From NCBI GenBank assembly GCA_046329195.1, contig JAXLVB010000001.1, forward strand, positions 1,116,001 through 1,180,000: a DNA stretch of 64,000 nt. The letters are read 5' to 3'. The position numbers and the translations under genes are program-made. Shown here piece after piece: positions 14,517-23,666 of the stretch (within the stretch, counting starts at the first letter, position 1; each line of letters starts with the position of its first letter). Source of the stretch: JAXLVB01 sp046329195. Lineage in GTDB: Bacteria; Bacteroidota; Bacteroidia; Cytophagales; Spirosomataceae. The notes beneath the pieces are model-generated. The model was not told where the DNA came from. It saw only the letters and a program-made list of their open reading frames with translations, and ran no database searches.

Positions 14517-15493
14517 TGATACGATACCAACATGGCTTAGTTTTCGGGAAATTCTTGCCTGTGCATCAAGGGCACGTAGCCTTGGTTGATTTTGCTGCCA
14601 TGCAATGCGAACGGCTCACGGTTTCGATGAGTGTCACGCCCGACGACTCCATCGCCCCTGAGTTGCGCCTGGATTGGCTCCAACGCCTTTTCCATTATTA
14701 CCCTCACGTAGAAATAGTACAGGAACCTGACGATTTTCATGACCCTACATTACCGCTGGTAGAGGCCACTCGCCTTTGGGCTGATTTCATCCGATGGCGT
14801 TTCCCAACCGTTGATGTCTTTTTTTGTTCGGAAGAATACGGTACGCCATTAGCTCATCATTTGGGCTTACCTTGTGTTTATTTTGATAAACAACGACGGC
14901 AAGTACCTATTTCGGCTACGCAGCTAAGAGCCAACCCTTGGGCGCATTGGCACTACATCCCCCCAACGGTACGGCCTTATTTTGTAAAAAAGATTTGTTT
15001 GTTTGGCCCTGAGTCGACCGGAAAAAGTACGCTTTCTGAGGCCCTTGCTACTTATTTTCGCACGACGTACGTACCCGAAATGGCTCGGCTTTTACTCCAG
15101 TCAAATGATATAACCGTTGCCGACATCTTGGCTATTGGCCATGCTCAAACCCAAGAAGTAACTCAGCAAGAACGAATAGCGAATAAACTACTATTTTGTG
15201 ACACTGATGTGATTACAACCCAAATCTATGCTCAGCACTACTTGGGGCTAGTTCCTGAAGTATTAATCCAATTGGAGCGGCAGGTTCACTATGACCACTA
15301 CTTTTTACTAGACATCGATTTACCGTGGGTGGCCGATAATTTGCGAGATTTGGGGCATCGGCGAGACGAAATGTTTTCGATTTTTAAAGCCGAATTAGAG
15401 AAGCGTCAACTCCCTTATACACTCATTAGTGGTACATGGGATGAACGTTTCGAGAAAATCAAACACATCATTCAGACTTTATTTGGTATTTAG
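14513..15493 (+). CDS. nadR: NadR-like bifunctional NMN adenylyltransferase/nicotinamide riboside kinase
   Basis: A 326-residue NadR-type enzyme without the N-terminal HTH of the enterobacterial repressor. The N-terminal domain has the nucleotidyltransferase motif HQGH (residues 18-21) and ISATQLR (133-139), for joining NMN with ATP to make NAD. The C-terminal kinase has a Walker A, GPESTGKST (165-173), and the DTDVITTQIY strand, for phosphorylating nicotinamide riboside. Together with the overlapping pnuC, this is a complete two-gene salvage module: uptake, phosphorylation and conversion to NAD. Regulation must come from elsewhere because no DNA-binding domain is present. Confidence 0.93.
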   Translation: MMIRYQHGLVFGKFLPVHQGHVALVDFAAMQCERLTVSMSVTPDDSIAPELRLDWLQRLFHYYPHVEIVQEPDDFHDPTLPLVEATRLWADFIRWRFPTVDVFFCSEEYGTPLAHHLGLPCVYFDKQRRQVPISATQLRANPWAHWHYIPPTVRPYFVKKICLFGPESTGKSTLSEALATYFRTTYVPEMARLLLQSNDITVADILAIGHAQTQEVTQQERIANKLLFCDTDVITTQIYAQHYLGLVPEVLIQLERQVHYDHYFLLDIDLPWVADNLRDLGHRRDEMFSIFKAELEKRQLPYTLISGTWDERFEKIKHIIQTLFGI

Positions 15494-15549
15494 CAGATTA
15501 TCAATCTGTTATCATTCTAAAGTGCCCAATTTTAGTTACTCTTTGATCT

Positions 15550-16470
15550 ATGAATGCCTCTGTCAATCAAGTTTTTTTGGTTTCGCTGTTGGTTATTGGT
15601 TTGGGCTACTGGCTTAAGCGGGCAGTTCTGCCTGCCAATGCTGGCTCTGTGCTATCTAAAGTGCTGATGCACACCACATTTCCGGCATTATTGTTTGACG
15701 TTTTTACCAAAATCCAGTTGGCACCTTCGTTGGTGTGGCTTCCGCTGATTGCCATCGGATTTGGTGTACTCTGCCAATTTATAGCAGCTCAGCTATTCAA
15801 AGACCTACCCAACGACCCCAAAGGCGTGCTACTCATGGGGGCAGCGGGTTTCAACTTGGGGCTGTTTGCTTACCCGCTCATTGAGGGAATTTGGGGGCGA
15901 GAGGGCCTACGCTACGCTGCCATGCTCGATTTGGGCAACTCGTTTTTGGTGTTTTTTGTGAGTTATGGCGCAGGGATTCATTTCTCACCCAACGGAACCG
16001 GCGAACTGCGCTGGGGGCAAGTGTTCCGAAAAATTTTCAGTTCTATTCCGTTGATTTTCTTATTAATTGCTCTGTTTATCAATCTATTAGAAATACCCGT
16101 TCCCTCTTTTCTCAGCGATATTACCTCTACCCTTGCTCGGGCCAACAAAGCGTTTGTATTATTGCTGTTGGGTATTTATTTACACTTCGATTTTGATAAA
16201 TCATCGCTGCGCTCGTTACGAAATTTGATTTTGCTTCGGTATATCTTGGGGTTGTTGATAGGTGGGTTACTGTTCGTGTTTTTGCCCTTTGCTCCCCTGT
16301 ACCGCACCATCATCTTGGTATCGTTGGTGTTACCTGTTGGGATGGCCATGTTGGCTTTTACTGAAGAACTAGGCTACGATACCAAAATTGCCGGAGCTAT
16401 GGCCAACATCACCATTGTAATCAGCTTTGTACTACTTTGGGCCTTGATTTTGGGGTTGGGATTGGCGTAA
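15550..16470 (+). CDS. AEC-family transporter
   Basis: A 306-residue polytopic protein of the auxin efflux carrier (AEC) family, secondary transporters of organic anions or amino acid-related compounds. About ten hydrophobic segments are visible in two five-helix halves; the first half holds GAAGFNLGLFAYPLIEGIWG and the second half has the conserved VLPVGMAMLAFTEELGYD near the end. It follows nadR by 57 bp and ends at a terminator. The substrate cannot be told from sequence. Confidence 0.85.
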   Translation: MNASVNQVFLVSLLVIGLGYWLKRAVLPANAGSVLSKVLMHTTFPALLFDVFTKIQLAPSLVWLPLIAIGFGVLCQFIAAQLFKDLPNDPKGVLLMGAAGFNLGLFAYPLIEGIWGREGLRYAAMLDLGNSFLVFFVSYGAGIHFSPNGTGELRWGQVFRKIFSSIPLIFLLIALFINLLEIPVPSFLSDITSTLARANKAFVLLLLGIYLHFDFDKSSLRSLRNLILLRYILGLLIGGLLFVFLPFAPLYRTIILVSLVLPVGMAMLAFTEELGYDTKIAGAMANITIVISFVLLWALILGLGLA

Positions 16471-16471
16471 A

Positions 16472-16497
16472 AAAAGGGAAGAAAATTCTTCCCTTTT
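16472..16497. terminator. Bidirectional terminator
   Basis: AAAAGGGAAGAA and TTCTTCCCTTTT pair directly after the AEC gene stop. It also overlaps the stop codon of the convergent gene ending at 16497. Confidence 0.85.
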
Positions 16498-16802
16498 CAT
16501 AAATATCTGTGTCCAATTTGAAAACATCTACTTTCATCTAATATTGTTATAGTTGAATATGTTTCAGAGGAATAATATTCAATTATACCATCCTCTTTTA
16601 ATTTTTCTAATGCCTCATAAAAAATACCTAATGGCACTTGTTTTTCGGCATAAGATACATATTCATAAACATCTCCTATAACAGTATGCTTTCGAGTCCA
16701 AAAAAATTGAGATCGAGAAACCATTAAATGATAACAAATCCCCTCTCTAATTTTTTGCTTTTGTCGAAGCGAAACGTTTAAAAAACCAACCTCTTCTCTC
16801 AT
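16497..16802 (-). CDS. Hypothetical protein (101 aa)
   Basis: I do not recognise it. It is 101 residues, more AT-rich than its neighbours, with a helical middle (YVSYAEKQVPLGIFYEALEK LKEDGIIEYY) followed by a short strand pattern (STITILDESRCF). That arrangement resembles a winged-helix domain, in which a helix pair precedes a beta wing, so a small DNA-binding protein is possible. It sits between the AEC terminator and nrdA on the nrdA strand, 33 bp downstream of the nrdA stop. The base composition suggests a recently acquired gene. Confidence 0.55.
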   Translation of the reverse strand: MREEVGFLNVSLRQKQKIREGICYHLMVSRSQFFWTRKHTVIGDVYEYVSYAEKQVPLGIFYEALEKLKEDGIIEYYSSETYSTITILDESRCFQIGHRYL

Positions 16803-16835
16803 AACCCCATATTTTTAAAGTTCAGATCTTCTTTC

Positions 16836-19280
16836 CTACGACCCACACGCCTCGCAGCCTTCGGGGTTATCGAGCGAGCAGGCCATGTCTGACCATTTTT
16901 GCTCTTCGTCGGCCCATTGTTGAGGAGTTGGTTCAGGTTCATGAGCATAAATCATTTCTTTTTCTTGCACGATGGTAGCGGCTTGAATGGCCACTTCGGC
17001 TTGGGTTTCTACCGTAAACTTGATGGCGTCGGCAGCTGCTTTGGTACGGAGGTAATACATGCCCGTTTTCAACCCTTTTTTCCAAGCATAGAAGTGCATC
17101 GAAGTCAGCTTGCCAAAGTTCGGGTCTTGCATGAAGATATTGAGCGACTGACTTTGGCAGATGTAGGCGCCACGGTCGGCGGCCATGTCCACAATGGTCT
17201 TTTGCTTGATTTCCCAAGCAGTCTTGTACAATTCTTTGATGTGCTCAGGAATCTCGGCGATTTGCTGTACCGAACCATTGGCGGCGATGAGCTTGTTTTT
17301 CATAGACTCGTTCCACAGACCCAACTTTACTAGGTCTTTGAGCAAGAACTTATTCACCACCACAAACTCGCCTGAAAGCACTCGGCGTACATAGATATTC
17401 GACGTAAATGGCTCAAAACATTCGTTATTGCCCAAAATCTGGCTGGTAGAAGCCGTAGGCATTGGCGCCAACAAGAGTGAGTTGCGTACGCCGTGTTTCA
17501 TTACTTTTTCACGCATAGCCTCCCAATTCCAGCGGCCCGACTCAGGCGTTACGCCCCACATGTCAAACTGGAAGATACCTTTTGAAATAGGACTTCCTTC
17601 CCATGTTTCGTAAGGGCCATGCTCGGCAGCAAGCTCCATCGAAGCCTCTACCGAACCGTAATAGATGGTCTCAAAAATGTCTTTATTGAGTTGCTTGGCT
17701 TCATCGCTCTCAAATGGCATGCGCAACATCAAGAAAGCATCGGCCAAACCTTGTACCCCCAAACCGATAGGCCGGTGACGCTTGTTACTACGCTCAGCCT
17801 CTTCGACAGGATAATAGTTGCGGTCAATGATTTTATTAAGGTTTTTAGTAGCCACCTTGGTTACTTCGTACAACTTTTGATGGTTGAAACGCAAGAAACC
17901 GTCGGCGCTACGCTCTACAAACTTGGGTAGCGCAATAGAAGCCAAATTACAAACGGCTACTTCGTCTGGGGCTGTGTATTCGATGATTTCGGTACAAAGG
18001 TTCGACGACTTAATGGTACCCAAGTTCTTTTGGTTCGACTTGCTGTTGGCCGCATCTTTGTAGAGCATATAAGGAGTACCGGTTTCGGTCTGCGACTCCA
18101 TAATCTCATACCAAAGCTCTTGGGCCTTCACTACTCGGCGAGCTTTTCCTTCTCGCTCATACTTTTCGTAGAGGGCCTCAAAATCGGCGCCATACGTATC
18201 GGCCAAGCCAGGGCACTCATGTGGGCAGAACAGCGACCAAACGTCGTTGTCTTCTACTCGTTTCATGAACAAGTCAGGTACCCAAAGGGCGTAGAACAAG
18301 TCACGAGCTCGAAGTTCTTCTTTGCCGTGGTTTTTCTTGAGTTGTAAGAAGTCAAAAATATCGGCGTGCCAAGGCTCCAAGTAGATAGCGAATGAGCCTT
18401 TGCGCTTGCCGCCACCTTGGTCAACGTACCGAGCGGTGTCGTTGAATACCCGAAGCATGGGCACGATACCGTTTGACGTACCGTTAGTACCTTTAATATA
18501 ACTACCCGTAGCCCGAATGTTATGAATGCTTAAGCCAATACCACCCGCCGACTGCGAAATCAGAGCGCACTGCTTGAGGGTATCATAAATGCCCGTAATG
18601 CTATCGTCTTGCATGGTGAGCAAGAAACAGCTTGACATCTGAGGCTTAGGAGTTGCTGCGTTGAACAGCGTTGGTGTGGCATGGGTAAACCAACGCTCCG
18701 ACAACAGGTTATAGGTTTCAATAGCCGCATCAATGTCGTCCATGTGAATTCCTACGGCCACACGCATGAGCATGTGCTGAGGGCGTTCGGCAATTTTGCC
18801 ATTAGTTTTGAGCAAATATGACTTCTCAAGGGTTTTAAAACCAAAGAAATCATAACCAAAGTCACGGTCATAAATGATACTCGAATCGAGCAGAGCCGCA
18901 TTGTTGCGAATAATCTGATACGCTTCCTTGGAGATAAGTCCGGCATTTTCGCCCGTTTTGGGGTCCACATACGTGTACAGCAGCTTCATCGTTGCCGAAA
19001 ACGACTTCTGCGTGTTTTTGTGCAAATTAGAGATTGCAATCCGAGCCGCCAACGTGGCATAATCAGGGTGGCGGGTGGTGAGCGATGCCGCCGTTTCGGC
19101 AGCAAGGTTATCTAACTCCGAAGTAGTAACTCCGTCATAGATACCAGCAACTACTTTCTTTGCAACTTCAATTGGCTGCACATAAGTCATATCCAGACCA
19201 TAGCATAGTCTTTCAATGCGGGCAGTGACTTTGTCAAACTTGACCGATTCACGCCGTCCATCTCGCTTAATTACATACAT
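16836..19280 (-). CDS. nrdA: Ribonucleoside-diphosphate reductase, alpha subunit
   Basis: An 814-residue class I large subunit that reduces ribonucleoside diphosphates to deoxy forms. The N-terminal ATP cone starts at once (YVIKRDGRRESVKFDK). The active-site block NLCTEI (Asn, Cys, Glu), the catalytic-site PMPTASTSQILGNNECFEP and the C-terminal redox CEAC near the end are all visible. I start at ATG 19280 because the 28 residues encoded upstream look unrelated to the family. The beta subunit nrdB is not in the window. A palindrome overlies the likely promoter at 19411-19434. Confidence 0.96.
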   Translation of the reverse strand: MYVIKRDGRRESVKFDKVTARIERLCYGLDMTYVQPIEVAKKVVAGIYDGVTTSELDNLAAETAASLTTRHPDYATLAARIAISNLHKNTQKSFSATMKLLYTYVDPKTGENAGLISKEAYQIIRNNAALLDSSIIYDRDFGYDFFGFKTLEKSYLLKTNGKIAERPQHMLMRVAVGIHMDDIDAAIETYNLLSERWFTHATPTLFNAATPKPQMSSCFLLTMQDDSITGIYDTLKQCALISQSAGGIGLSIHNIRATGSYIKGTNGTSNGIVPMLRVFNDTARYVDQGGGKRKGSFAIYLEPWHADIFDFLQLKKNHGKEELRARDLFYALWVPDLFMKRVEDNDVWSLFCPHECPGLADTYGADFEALYEKYEREGKARRVVKAQELWYEIMESQTETGTPYMLYKDAANSKSNQKNLGTIKSSNLCTEIIEYTAPDEVAVCNLASIALPKFVERSADGFLRFNHQKLYEVTKVATKNLNKIIDRNYYPVEEAERSNKRHRPIGLGVQGLADAFLMLRMPFESDEAKQLNKDIFETIYYGSVEASMELAAEHGPYETWEGSPISKGIFQFDMWGVTPESGRWNWEAMREKVMKHGVRNSLLLAPMPTASTSQILGNNECFEPFTSNIYVRRVLSGEFVVVNKFLLKDLVKLGLWNESMKNKLIAANGSVQQIAEIPEHIKELYKTAWEIKQKTIVDMAADRGAYICQSQSLNIFMQDPNFGKLTSMHFYAWKKGLKTGMYYLRTKAAADAIKFTVETQAEVAIQAATIVQEKEMIYAHEPEPTPQQWADEEQKWSDMACSLDNPEGCEACGS

Positions 19281-19603
19281 AGTAACACCATCAGTTTTTT
19301 GGGAATGGGAAAAACACAGAAGAAGCAACGAGGCAAGGATTATAGCTTGAGGCAGGCCGTACATCGCTTTTCGCTTGATAAAGATAACAAAAGAAAAAAA
19401 TAAAAAGCAAGTGTTTATTTACAAATGTAAACACCCTTGGTGGCTGACTTTTGTCAGTTTGGCTTTGAAAAGTCTAAGTAAAATATCCGTGAATCAGTAC
19501 ATTACTATGCCCATGAATTAGAATAGTGCTATCGAAAAAAATTTTCGCTTGCTCGAAAAAAATTATCAAATCGTTAAGACTCTAAATTATCTTGCCAAAA
19601 AAG
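19281..19603. other. nrdA upstream region with palindrome
   Basis: No gene is seen in the 397-bp gap 19281-19677. On the minus strand TACATTTG (19422-19429) is a TAnnTTTG box for nrdA. It lies inside a palindrome: GTGTTTA (19411-19417) with TAAACAC (19428-19434), and TTTACA with TGTAAA nested. CTGAC and GTCAG form a second small hairpin at about 19444-19457. These could be operators for a dNTP-level regulator; I do not see a standard NrdR box. Confidence 0.4.
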
Positions 19604-19634
19604 TTTTGCCTCTTAAAAAAAATCCCTAAATTTG
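19604..19634 (+). promoter_or_regulatory. rpmE2 promoter
   Basis: TTTTG (19604-19608), an 18-bp spacer, then TAAATTTG (19627-19634): a near-ideal Bacteroidota promoter 43 bp before the rpmE2 ATG. Confidence 0.75.
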
Positions 19635-19677
19635 CACTCCTTTTTGTGCAACGACTCAAAATATACCATAAATTACC

Positions 19678-19923
19678 ATGCAAAAAGACATTCACCCTGA
19701 TTATAGACCTGTAGTTTTTTGGGATTTGTCGAGTGATTACAAGTTTTTGACTCGCTCAACTGTTCAGACCAAAGAAACTATTCAGTGGGAAGATGGCAAT
19801 ACTTATCCCGTATTCAAAGTTGAAGTTAGCTCGCAGTCGCACCCATTCTACACAGGTAAAAATGTGTTGTTGGATACAGCTGGTCGTGTAGATAAGTTCT
19901 TGAAGCGTTACGGCAAGAAGTAG
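19678..19923 (+). CDS. rpmE2: 50S ribosomal protein L31 type B
   Basis: An 81-residue type B L31. The N-terminal MQKDIHPDYRPVVFWDLSSD and the C-terminal SHPFYTGKNVLLDTAGRVDKF are typical. The CxxC zinc-binding cysteines of type A are absent, and the 20-residue insertion of type B is present. Bacteroidota typically use this zinc-free form as the standard L31. It is a single-gene unit with its own promoter and terminator. Confidence 0.97.
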   Translation: MQKDIHPDYRPVVFWDLSSDYKFLTRSTVQTKETIQWEDGNTYPVFKVEVSSQSHPFYTGKNVLLDTAGRVDKFLKRYGKK

Positions 19924-19966
19924 TATTTGCCCCTGAGGCATTTACATTTGGAAACATCTTATCGAG

Positions 19967-19996
19967 ACCTCGTCAAACTACTTTGGCGAGGTTTTG
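19967..19996 (+). terminator. rpmE2 terminator
   Basis: ACCTCGTCAAA (19967-19977) pairs with TTTGGCGAGGT (19982-19992) with one G-T pair, followed by TTTTGTGTTTTT. Confidence 0.8.
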
Positions 19997-20003
19997 TGTT
20001 TTT

Positions 20004-20310
20004 GAATATTATCTATAAATACAAGAATGTATAAGAGTAAAGAGCTGAAAATCAACATATTAATAGTAAATCTAAAAAATAGTTATATGAAGTAATTGTT
20101 AAGAAATTGTTACGTAAACCTACTTATAAGCCTCTTAAAATCAGGCAATTACAACATCTATTAAATTGACATTTGTACACACACCATCCTATCTATGTTT
20201 TGGGGGTATTCTTTGGGCGCTTCCACATGTTACAGGCATTTATTTTCGTAGTTTTGCTGCCAAACTAATCCCAGCGCTATCTGCTCACTACTTGAAGGCA
20301 TCTCTTTGCT
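20004..20310 (+). promoter_or_regulatory. Gap with likely promoter for the GlmU-like operon
   Basis: An AT-rich gap. TAGTTTTG at 20249-20256 fits TAnnTTTG and would give a leader of about 45 nt before the ATG at 20311. No clean -33 TTG is seen at the right spacing. Nothing else is recognised in the gap. Confidence 0.45.
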
Positions 20311-21495
20311 ATGAACTATTTGCTTTTTGACGACCCCATAATTCGGCCAAACTTATTGCCGCTTACGTTTACTCGCCCCATCAGCGAGTTGCGTTGCGGG
20401 ATTTGGCGAATTACGGAGAAATGGACTGATTTTCTGCAAGTTAAGCCCTCTTTTTTGACGGAAAACTACCTCCAAGCCAAATATCCAGCCATTTTTACAG
20501 ATGATAATCTGTACCTGAATGGAGCCGTTTGTCCCACGCTGGCATTAGTCGAAGCAGTAAAAAAACTACAGTTCGGTGAAGTTCTTTTTTATCAAGAGCA
20601 CGTAGTAGCATATCGGGCGGGAAAGTGTGCGTTAACTAACCTACTCGACGAAGCCACCCACGCCAAGGTGTTGCACTGGGAGGAATCCCTAACGGTAATT
20701 CGCCAGCTTCCCGATATTTTTGTTTACAATGGTGAACAGATTTCGGCTGACTTTCAGCGCATTACAGCTGGGAGAAGCTCTCAGCCCATTACCGACCGCT
20801 TCACGGCTTGCTACAATGAAAGTCAGATTTTTGTAGAAGAAGGCGCCGATATTAAGAATGCAAGCCTCAATGCCACTGGCGGACCGATTTATATTGGACG
20901 AAACGCTCAAATCATGGAGGGAGCCTTGATTCAGGGGCCTTTTGCAATTTTGGACCACTCGGTTGTGAGTTTGGGGGGGAAAATGCGCCCCAATACCAGC
21001 ATCGGCCCTTATTGTAAAGTAGGGGGTGAATTGGGCGGCTCGGTGATTATTGGTTACTCTAACAAAGGTCACGAAGGCTACATGGGCAACGCCGTGATAG
21101 GGGAGTGGTGCAATTGGGGAGCCGACACCAACAACTCGAACCTCAAAAATGACTACGGTACTGTCAAAATCTGGAACTATGCCCGCCAGCAATATATAGA
21201 TACAGGGCGGCAGTTTGTGGGTTTGTTTATGGGCGACCACAGCAAAACGGGTATCAACACGATGTTCAATACGGGTACGGTGGTGGGCGTGAGCGTGAAT
21301 GTATTTGGCGGGGGACTACCACCCAAACATATTCAGTCGTTTAGTTGGGGGGGAGCAGATACTCGCTTTGAAGTTTATAAATTTGAAAAAGCCATGCAAG
21401 TGGCTCGCAATACGATGGAGCGCCGCAACATTGTACTCGACGAAACCGAAGCCCGCATTTTAAAACACGTTTTTGATTTAACTTATCCGATGTAA
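20311..21495 (+). CDS. GlmU-family sugar nucleotidyltransferase-like protein
   Basis: A 394-residue protein of the Bacteroidota GlmU-like family (putative sugar nucleotidyltransferase with a left-handed beta-helix). The N-terminal part has FTRPISELRCGIWRITEKW; the pyrophosphorylase active-site signature of true GlmU (GxGTRM) is absent, so catalysis is uncertain. The C-terminal half shows hexapeptide-like repeats (GPIYIGRNAQIMEGALIQGP, then SIGPYCKVGGELGGSVI), ending with a WGGADTRFEVYKFEK tail. It is first in an operon with holB and hemC at gaps of 32 and 3 bp. Confidence 0.75.
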   Translation: MNYLLFDDPIIRPNLLPLTFTRPISELRCGIWRITEKWTDFLQVKPSFLTENYLQAKYPAIFTDDNLYLNGAVCPTLALVEAVKKLQFGEVLFYQEHVVAYRAGKCALTNLLDEATHAKVLHWEESLTVIRQLPDIFVYNGEQISADFQRITAGRSSQPITDRFTACYNESQIFVEEGADIKNASLNATGGPIYIGRNAQIMEGALIQGPFAILDHSVVSLGGKMRPNTSIGPYCKVGGELGGSVIIGYSNKGHEGYMGNAVIGEWCNWGADTNNSNLKNDYGTVKIWNYARQQYIDTGRQFVGLFMGDHSKTGINTMFNTGTVVGVSVNVFGGGLPPKHIQSFSWGGADTRFEVYKFEKAMQVARNTMERRNIVLDETEARILKHVFDLTYPM

Positions 21496-21527
21496 CACGA
21501 TTTGGCCAATCGTGCAGCAAAATTCGT

Positions 21528-22634
21528 ATGCTTTTTAACGAAATTCCAGGGTTACACGCTATCAAAAAAACGCTGATTCAGTCGGTGCAGCAGCAGCATG
21601 TGGCACATGCCCAGTTGTTTTTGGGCCAGATTGGCAGCGGAAACTTAGCAATGGCCTTGGCGTTTGCCACCTACCTCAACTGCGAAGACCGCCAAGATAC
21701 CGATGCGTGTGGGCGTTGTGCCTCGTGTATCAAAATGCGCAAACTGGTACACCCCGACGTACACCTGATTTTTCCGCTACTATCGGCCAAAGATGACCTT
21801 GCCCAACTGACCCCTCGCTGGAGAGAATTTATCGAACAAAACCCCTATCAAACCCTCAACGACTGGTTGCTATTTGCTGGAGCCAAAGGGTATCAGCAGG
21901 GTATCATCCCGATCAAAGAAGCACATGGCATCATTGGTAAGCTGTCGCTCAAGGCATTTGAGGGACCGTATAAGCTACTGATTATTTGGCAACCCGAGCT
22001 TTTGAACATCGAATCGGCCAATGCCTTATTGAAAATTCTGGAAGAGCCTCCGTCCAAAACGATTTTTTTGCTGGTTAGTAACGACGCCAATAAATTGCTA
22101 ACCACCATCTTATCTCGTACCCAACGGGTGAGTATCCCTGCTTTTGAGCAGCAGGACTTGAGTAATTTTTTGATACAGCGTCACCACCTGGACGAGAAAC
22201 GAGCCAAGCAAATTGCCTACTTAGCTGAAGGCAATTTGGCCAAAGCCTTAACCTTAGCCACTGGCGAAAGCAACGACCGCCATGAGTGGTTTGCCAACTG
22301 GATGCGCCAATGCTACAAACCTGACATTGCTGAGCTAGTACGACTGGCCGATGTGTTTGATGCCTTAGGTAAAGAAGAACAAAAAAGCACCCTAGACTAT
22401 GGGCTGGCGATGTTTCGAGATTTGTTCTTGTATCAGAGTGGTGTGGCCGAATTGGTGCGCTTAGAAGGCACAGAACTGGATTTTGTTCAAAAATTTTCGA
22501 AAGTCATCAAATCCGAACGGGTTGAGCGAATCGTAGATGAGATGAATACAGCCTTTTATCATATTGAACGCAATGCCCGAGCTAAAATCGTTTTCTTGGA
22601 TTTGTCGCTTACTATTGCTACTGTAATGAAATAA
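21528..22634 (+). CDS. holB: DNA polymerase III delta' subunit
   Basis: A 368-residue clamp-loader delta' subunit (ATPase-inactive relative of DnaX). The zinc-binding cysteines CGRCASC follow an N-terminal HAQLFLGQIGSGN, in which the Walker A lysine is missing, as in true delta' proteins. SANALLKILEEPP and ILSRTQR are the canonical SRC and sensor motifs. It starts 32 bp after the GlmU-like gene and is nearly adjacent to hemC. Confidence 0.9.
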   Translation: MLFNEIPGLHAIKKTLIQSVQQQHVAHAQLFLGQIGSGNLAMALAFATYLNCEDRQDTDACGRCASCIKMRKLVHPDVHLIFPLLSAKDDLAQLTPRWREFIEQNPYQTLNDWLLFAGAKGYQQGIIPIKEAHGIIGKLSLKAFEGPYKLLIIWQPELLNIESANALLKILEEPPSKTIFLLVSNDANKLLTTILSRTQRVSIPAFEQQDLSNFLIQRHHLDEKRAKQIAYLAEGNLAKALTLATGESNDRHEWFANWMRQCYKPDIAELVRLADVFDALGKEEQKSTLDYGLAMFRDLFLYQSGVAELVRLEGTELDFVQKFSKVIKSERVERIVDEMNTAFYHIERNARAKIVFLDLSLTIATVMK

Positions 22635-22637
22635 CCG

Positions 22638-23555
22638 ATGAAAATAAAAATAGGCACTCGTGGCTCCAAACTGGCCTTGTGGCAAGCAGAATATGTAGCC
22701 GAAACCCTCCAAAAAGGTGGTTTAGCTACCGAAATCGTGATCATCGAAACCACGGGAGATAAGATTCTGGACCGTTCGCTATCCAAAATCGGAAGTAAAG
22801 GGGTCTTTACCGAAGAATTGGAAGAACAACTTCGCACGGGTGAGATAGACATTGCCCAACACTCGGCAAAAGACCTTCAATCATCGCTGGCCGATGACCT
22901 CGAACTCATCGCTTTTACAGAGCGAGAACGAGTCAATGACGTGCTGGTTTCGTTTGATAAAAGTCTTTCGTTAGATAGCGGCAAGCCTTTTGTAGTGGGC
23001 ACTTCAAGTACCCGGCGAGTGGCGATGTTACGACATTATTACCCTCACATTCAGGTGGTTGATATGCGGGGCAATTTACAAACTCGGCTTCGCAAATTAG
23101 AAGAAGGGCATTGTGATGCGCTTTTGCTCGCCTACGCTGGCGTGCATCGGATGGGTTATGACCAATACGTAACTCAACACTTGAACATTCAGCGATTTAC
23201 CCCAGCTGTCGGACAAGGTAGTGTGGCTATTGAATGTGCCAAAACGTTAGACGCTACTAAGAAATCTCAAATCAGAGCCTTGCTTAACCACCCACAGACC
23301 GAGCAGTGTATTATGGCCGAACGAGCATTTCTGGCTACTATGCAAGGCGGCTGTAGTATTCCGGTGTTTGGGTTAGCTTCGTTACTAGACAACACCATCA
23401 ACCTGACCGTAGGTATCATCAGCCTTGATGGGCAGCAAATCCTGACCGAAACCATTGAAGGTACCCACCCACAAGCCATTGGACAACAAGCCGCAAATCG
23501 GCTGCTCGGAAAAGGTGGCGACGAGATTTTGAAAGAAATTCGGCGGCGGCTCTAA
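22638..23555 (+). CDS. hemC: Hydroxymethylbilane synthase
   Basis: A 305-residue enzyme that joins four porphobilinogen units to hydroxymethylbilane in tetrapyrrole (heme) synthesis. Visible are IGTRGSKLALWQA at the N-terminus, HSAKDL with the catalytic Asp79, GTSSTRR (121-127), MRGN (143-146), and the dipyrromethane cofactor Cys239 in GGCSIPV. Length is normal. It starts 3 bp after holB and has no recognisable terminator close behind. Confidence 0.96.
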   Translation: MKIKIGTRGSKLALWQAEYVAETLQKGGLATEIVIIETTGDKILDRSLSKIGSKGVFTEELEEQLRTGEIDIAQHSAKDLQSSLADDLELIAFTERERVNDVLVSFDKSLSLDSGKPFVVGTSSTRRVAMLRHYYPHIQVVDMRGNLQTRLRKLEEGHCDALLLAYAGVHRMGYDQYVTQHLNIQRFTPAVGQGSVAIECAKTLDATKKSQIRALLNHPQTEQCIMAERAFLATMQGGCSIPVFGLASLLDNTINLTVGIISLDGQQILTETIEGTHPQAIGQQAANRLLGKGGDEILKEIRRRL

Positions 23556-23637
23556 TCTTATCGGCACCTAAAAACTCGCTTTGTCCTGTTTTTTCATCGC
23601 CTTGTGGATTCTGTATAGGGTTGTGTAATGGTTGTCT

Positions 23638-23645
23638 TACTTTTG
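23638..23645 (+). promoter_or_regulatory. -7 element before the 23667 gene
   Basis: TACTTTTG fits TAnnTTTG and lies 21 bp before the ATG at 23667, which makes that ATG rather than 23628 the likely start. Confidence 0.55.
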
Positions 23646-23666
23646 ATGCAACTAAAACACTTGTCT

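Noticed and set aside
19281..19677. NrdR box upstream of nrdA
   Set aside because: The palindrome does not match the NrdR consensus; only a generic operator can be suggested.
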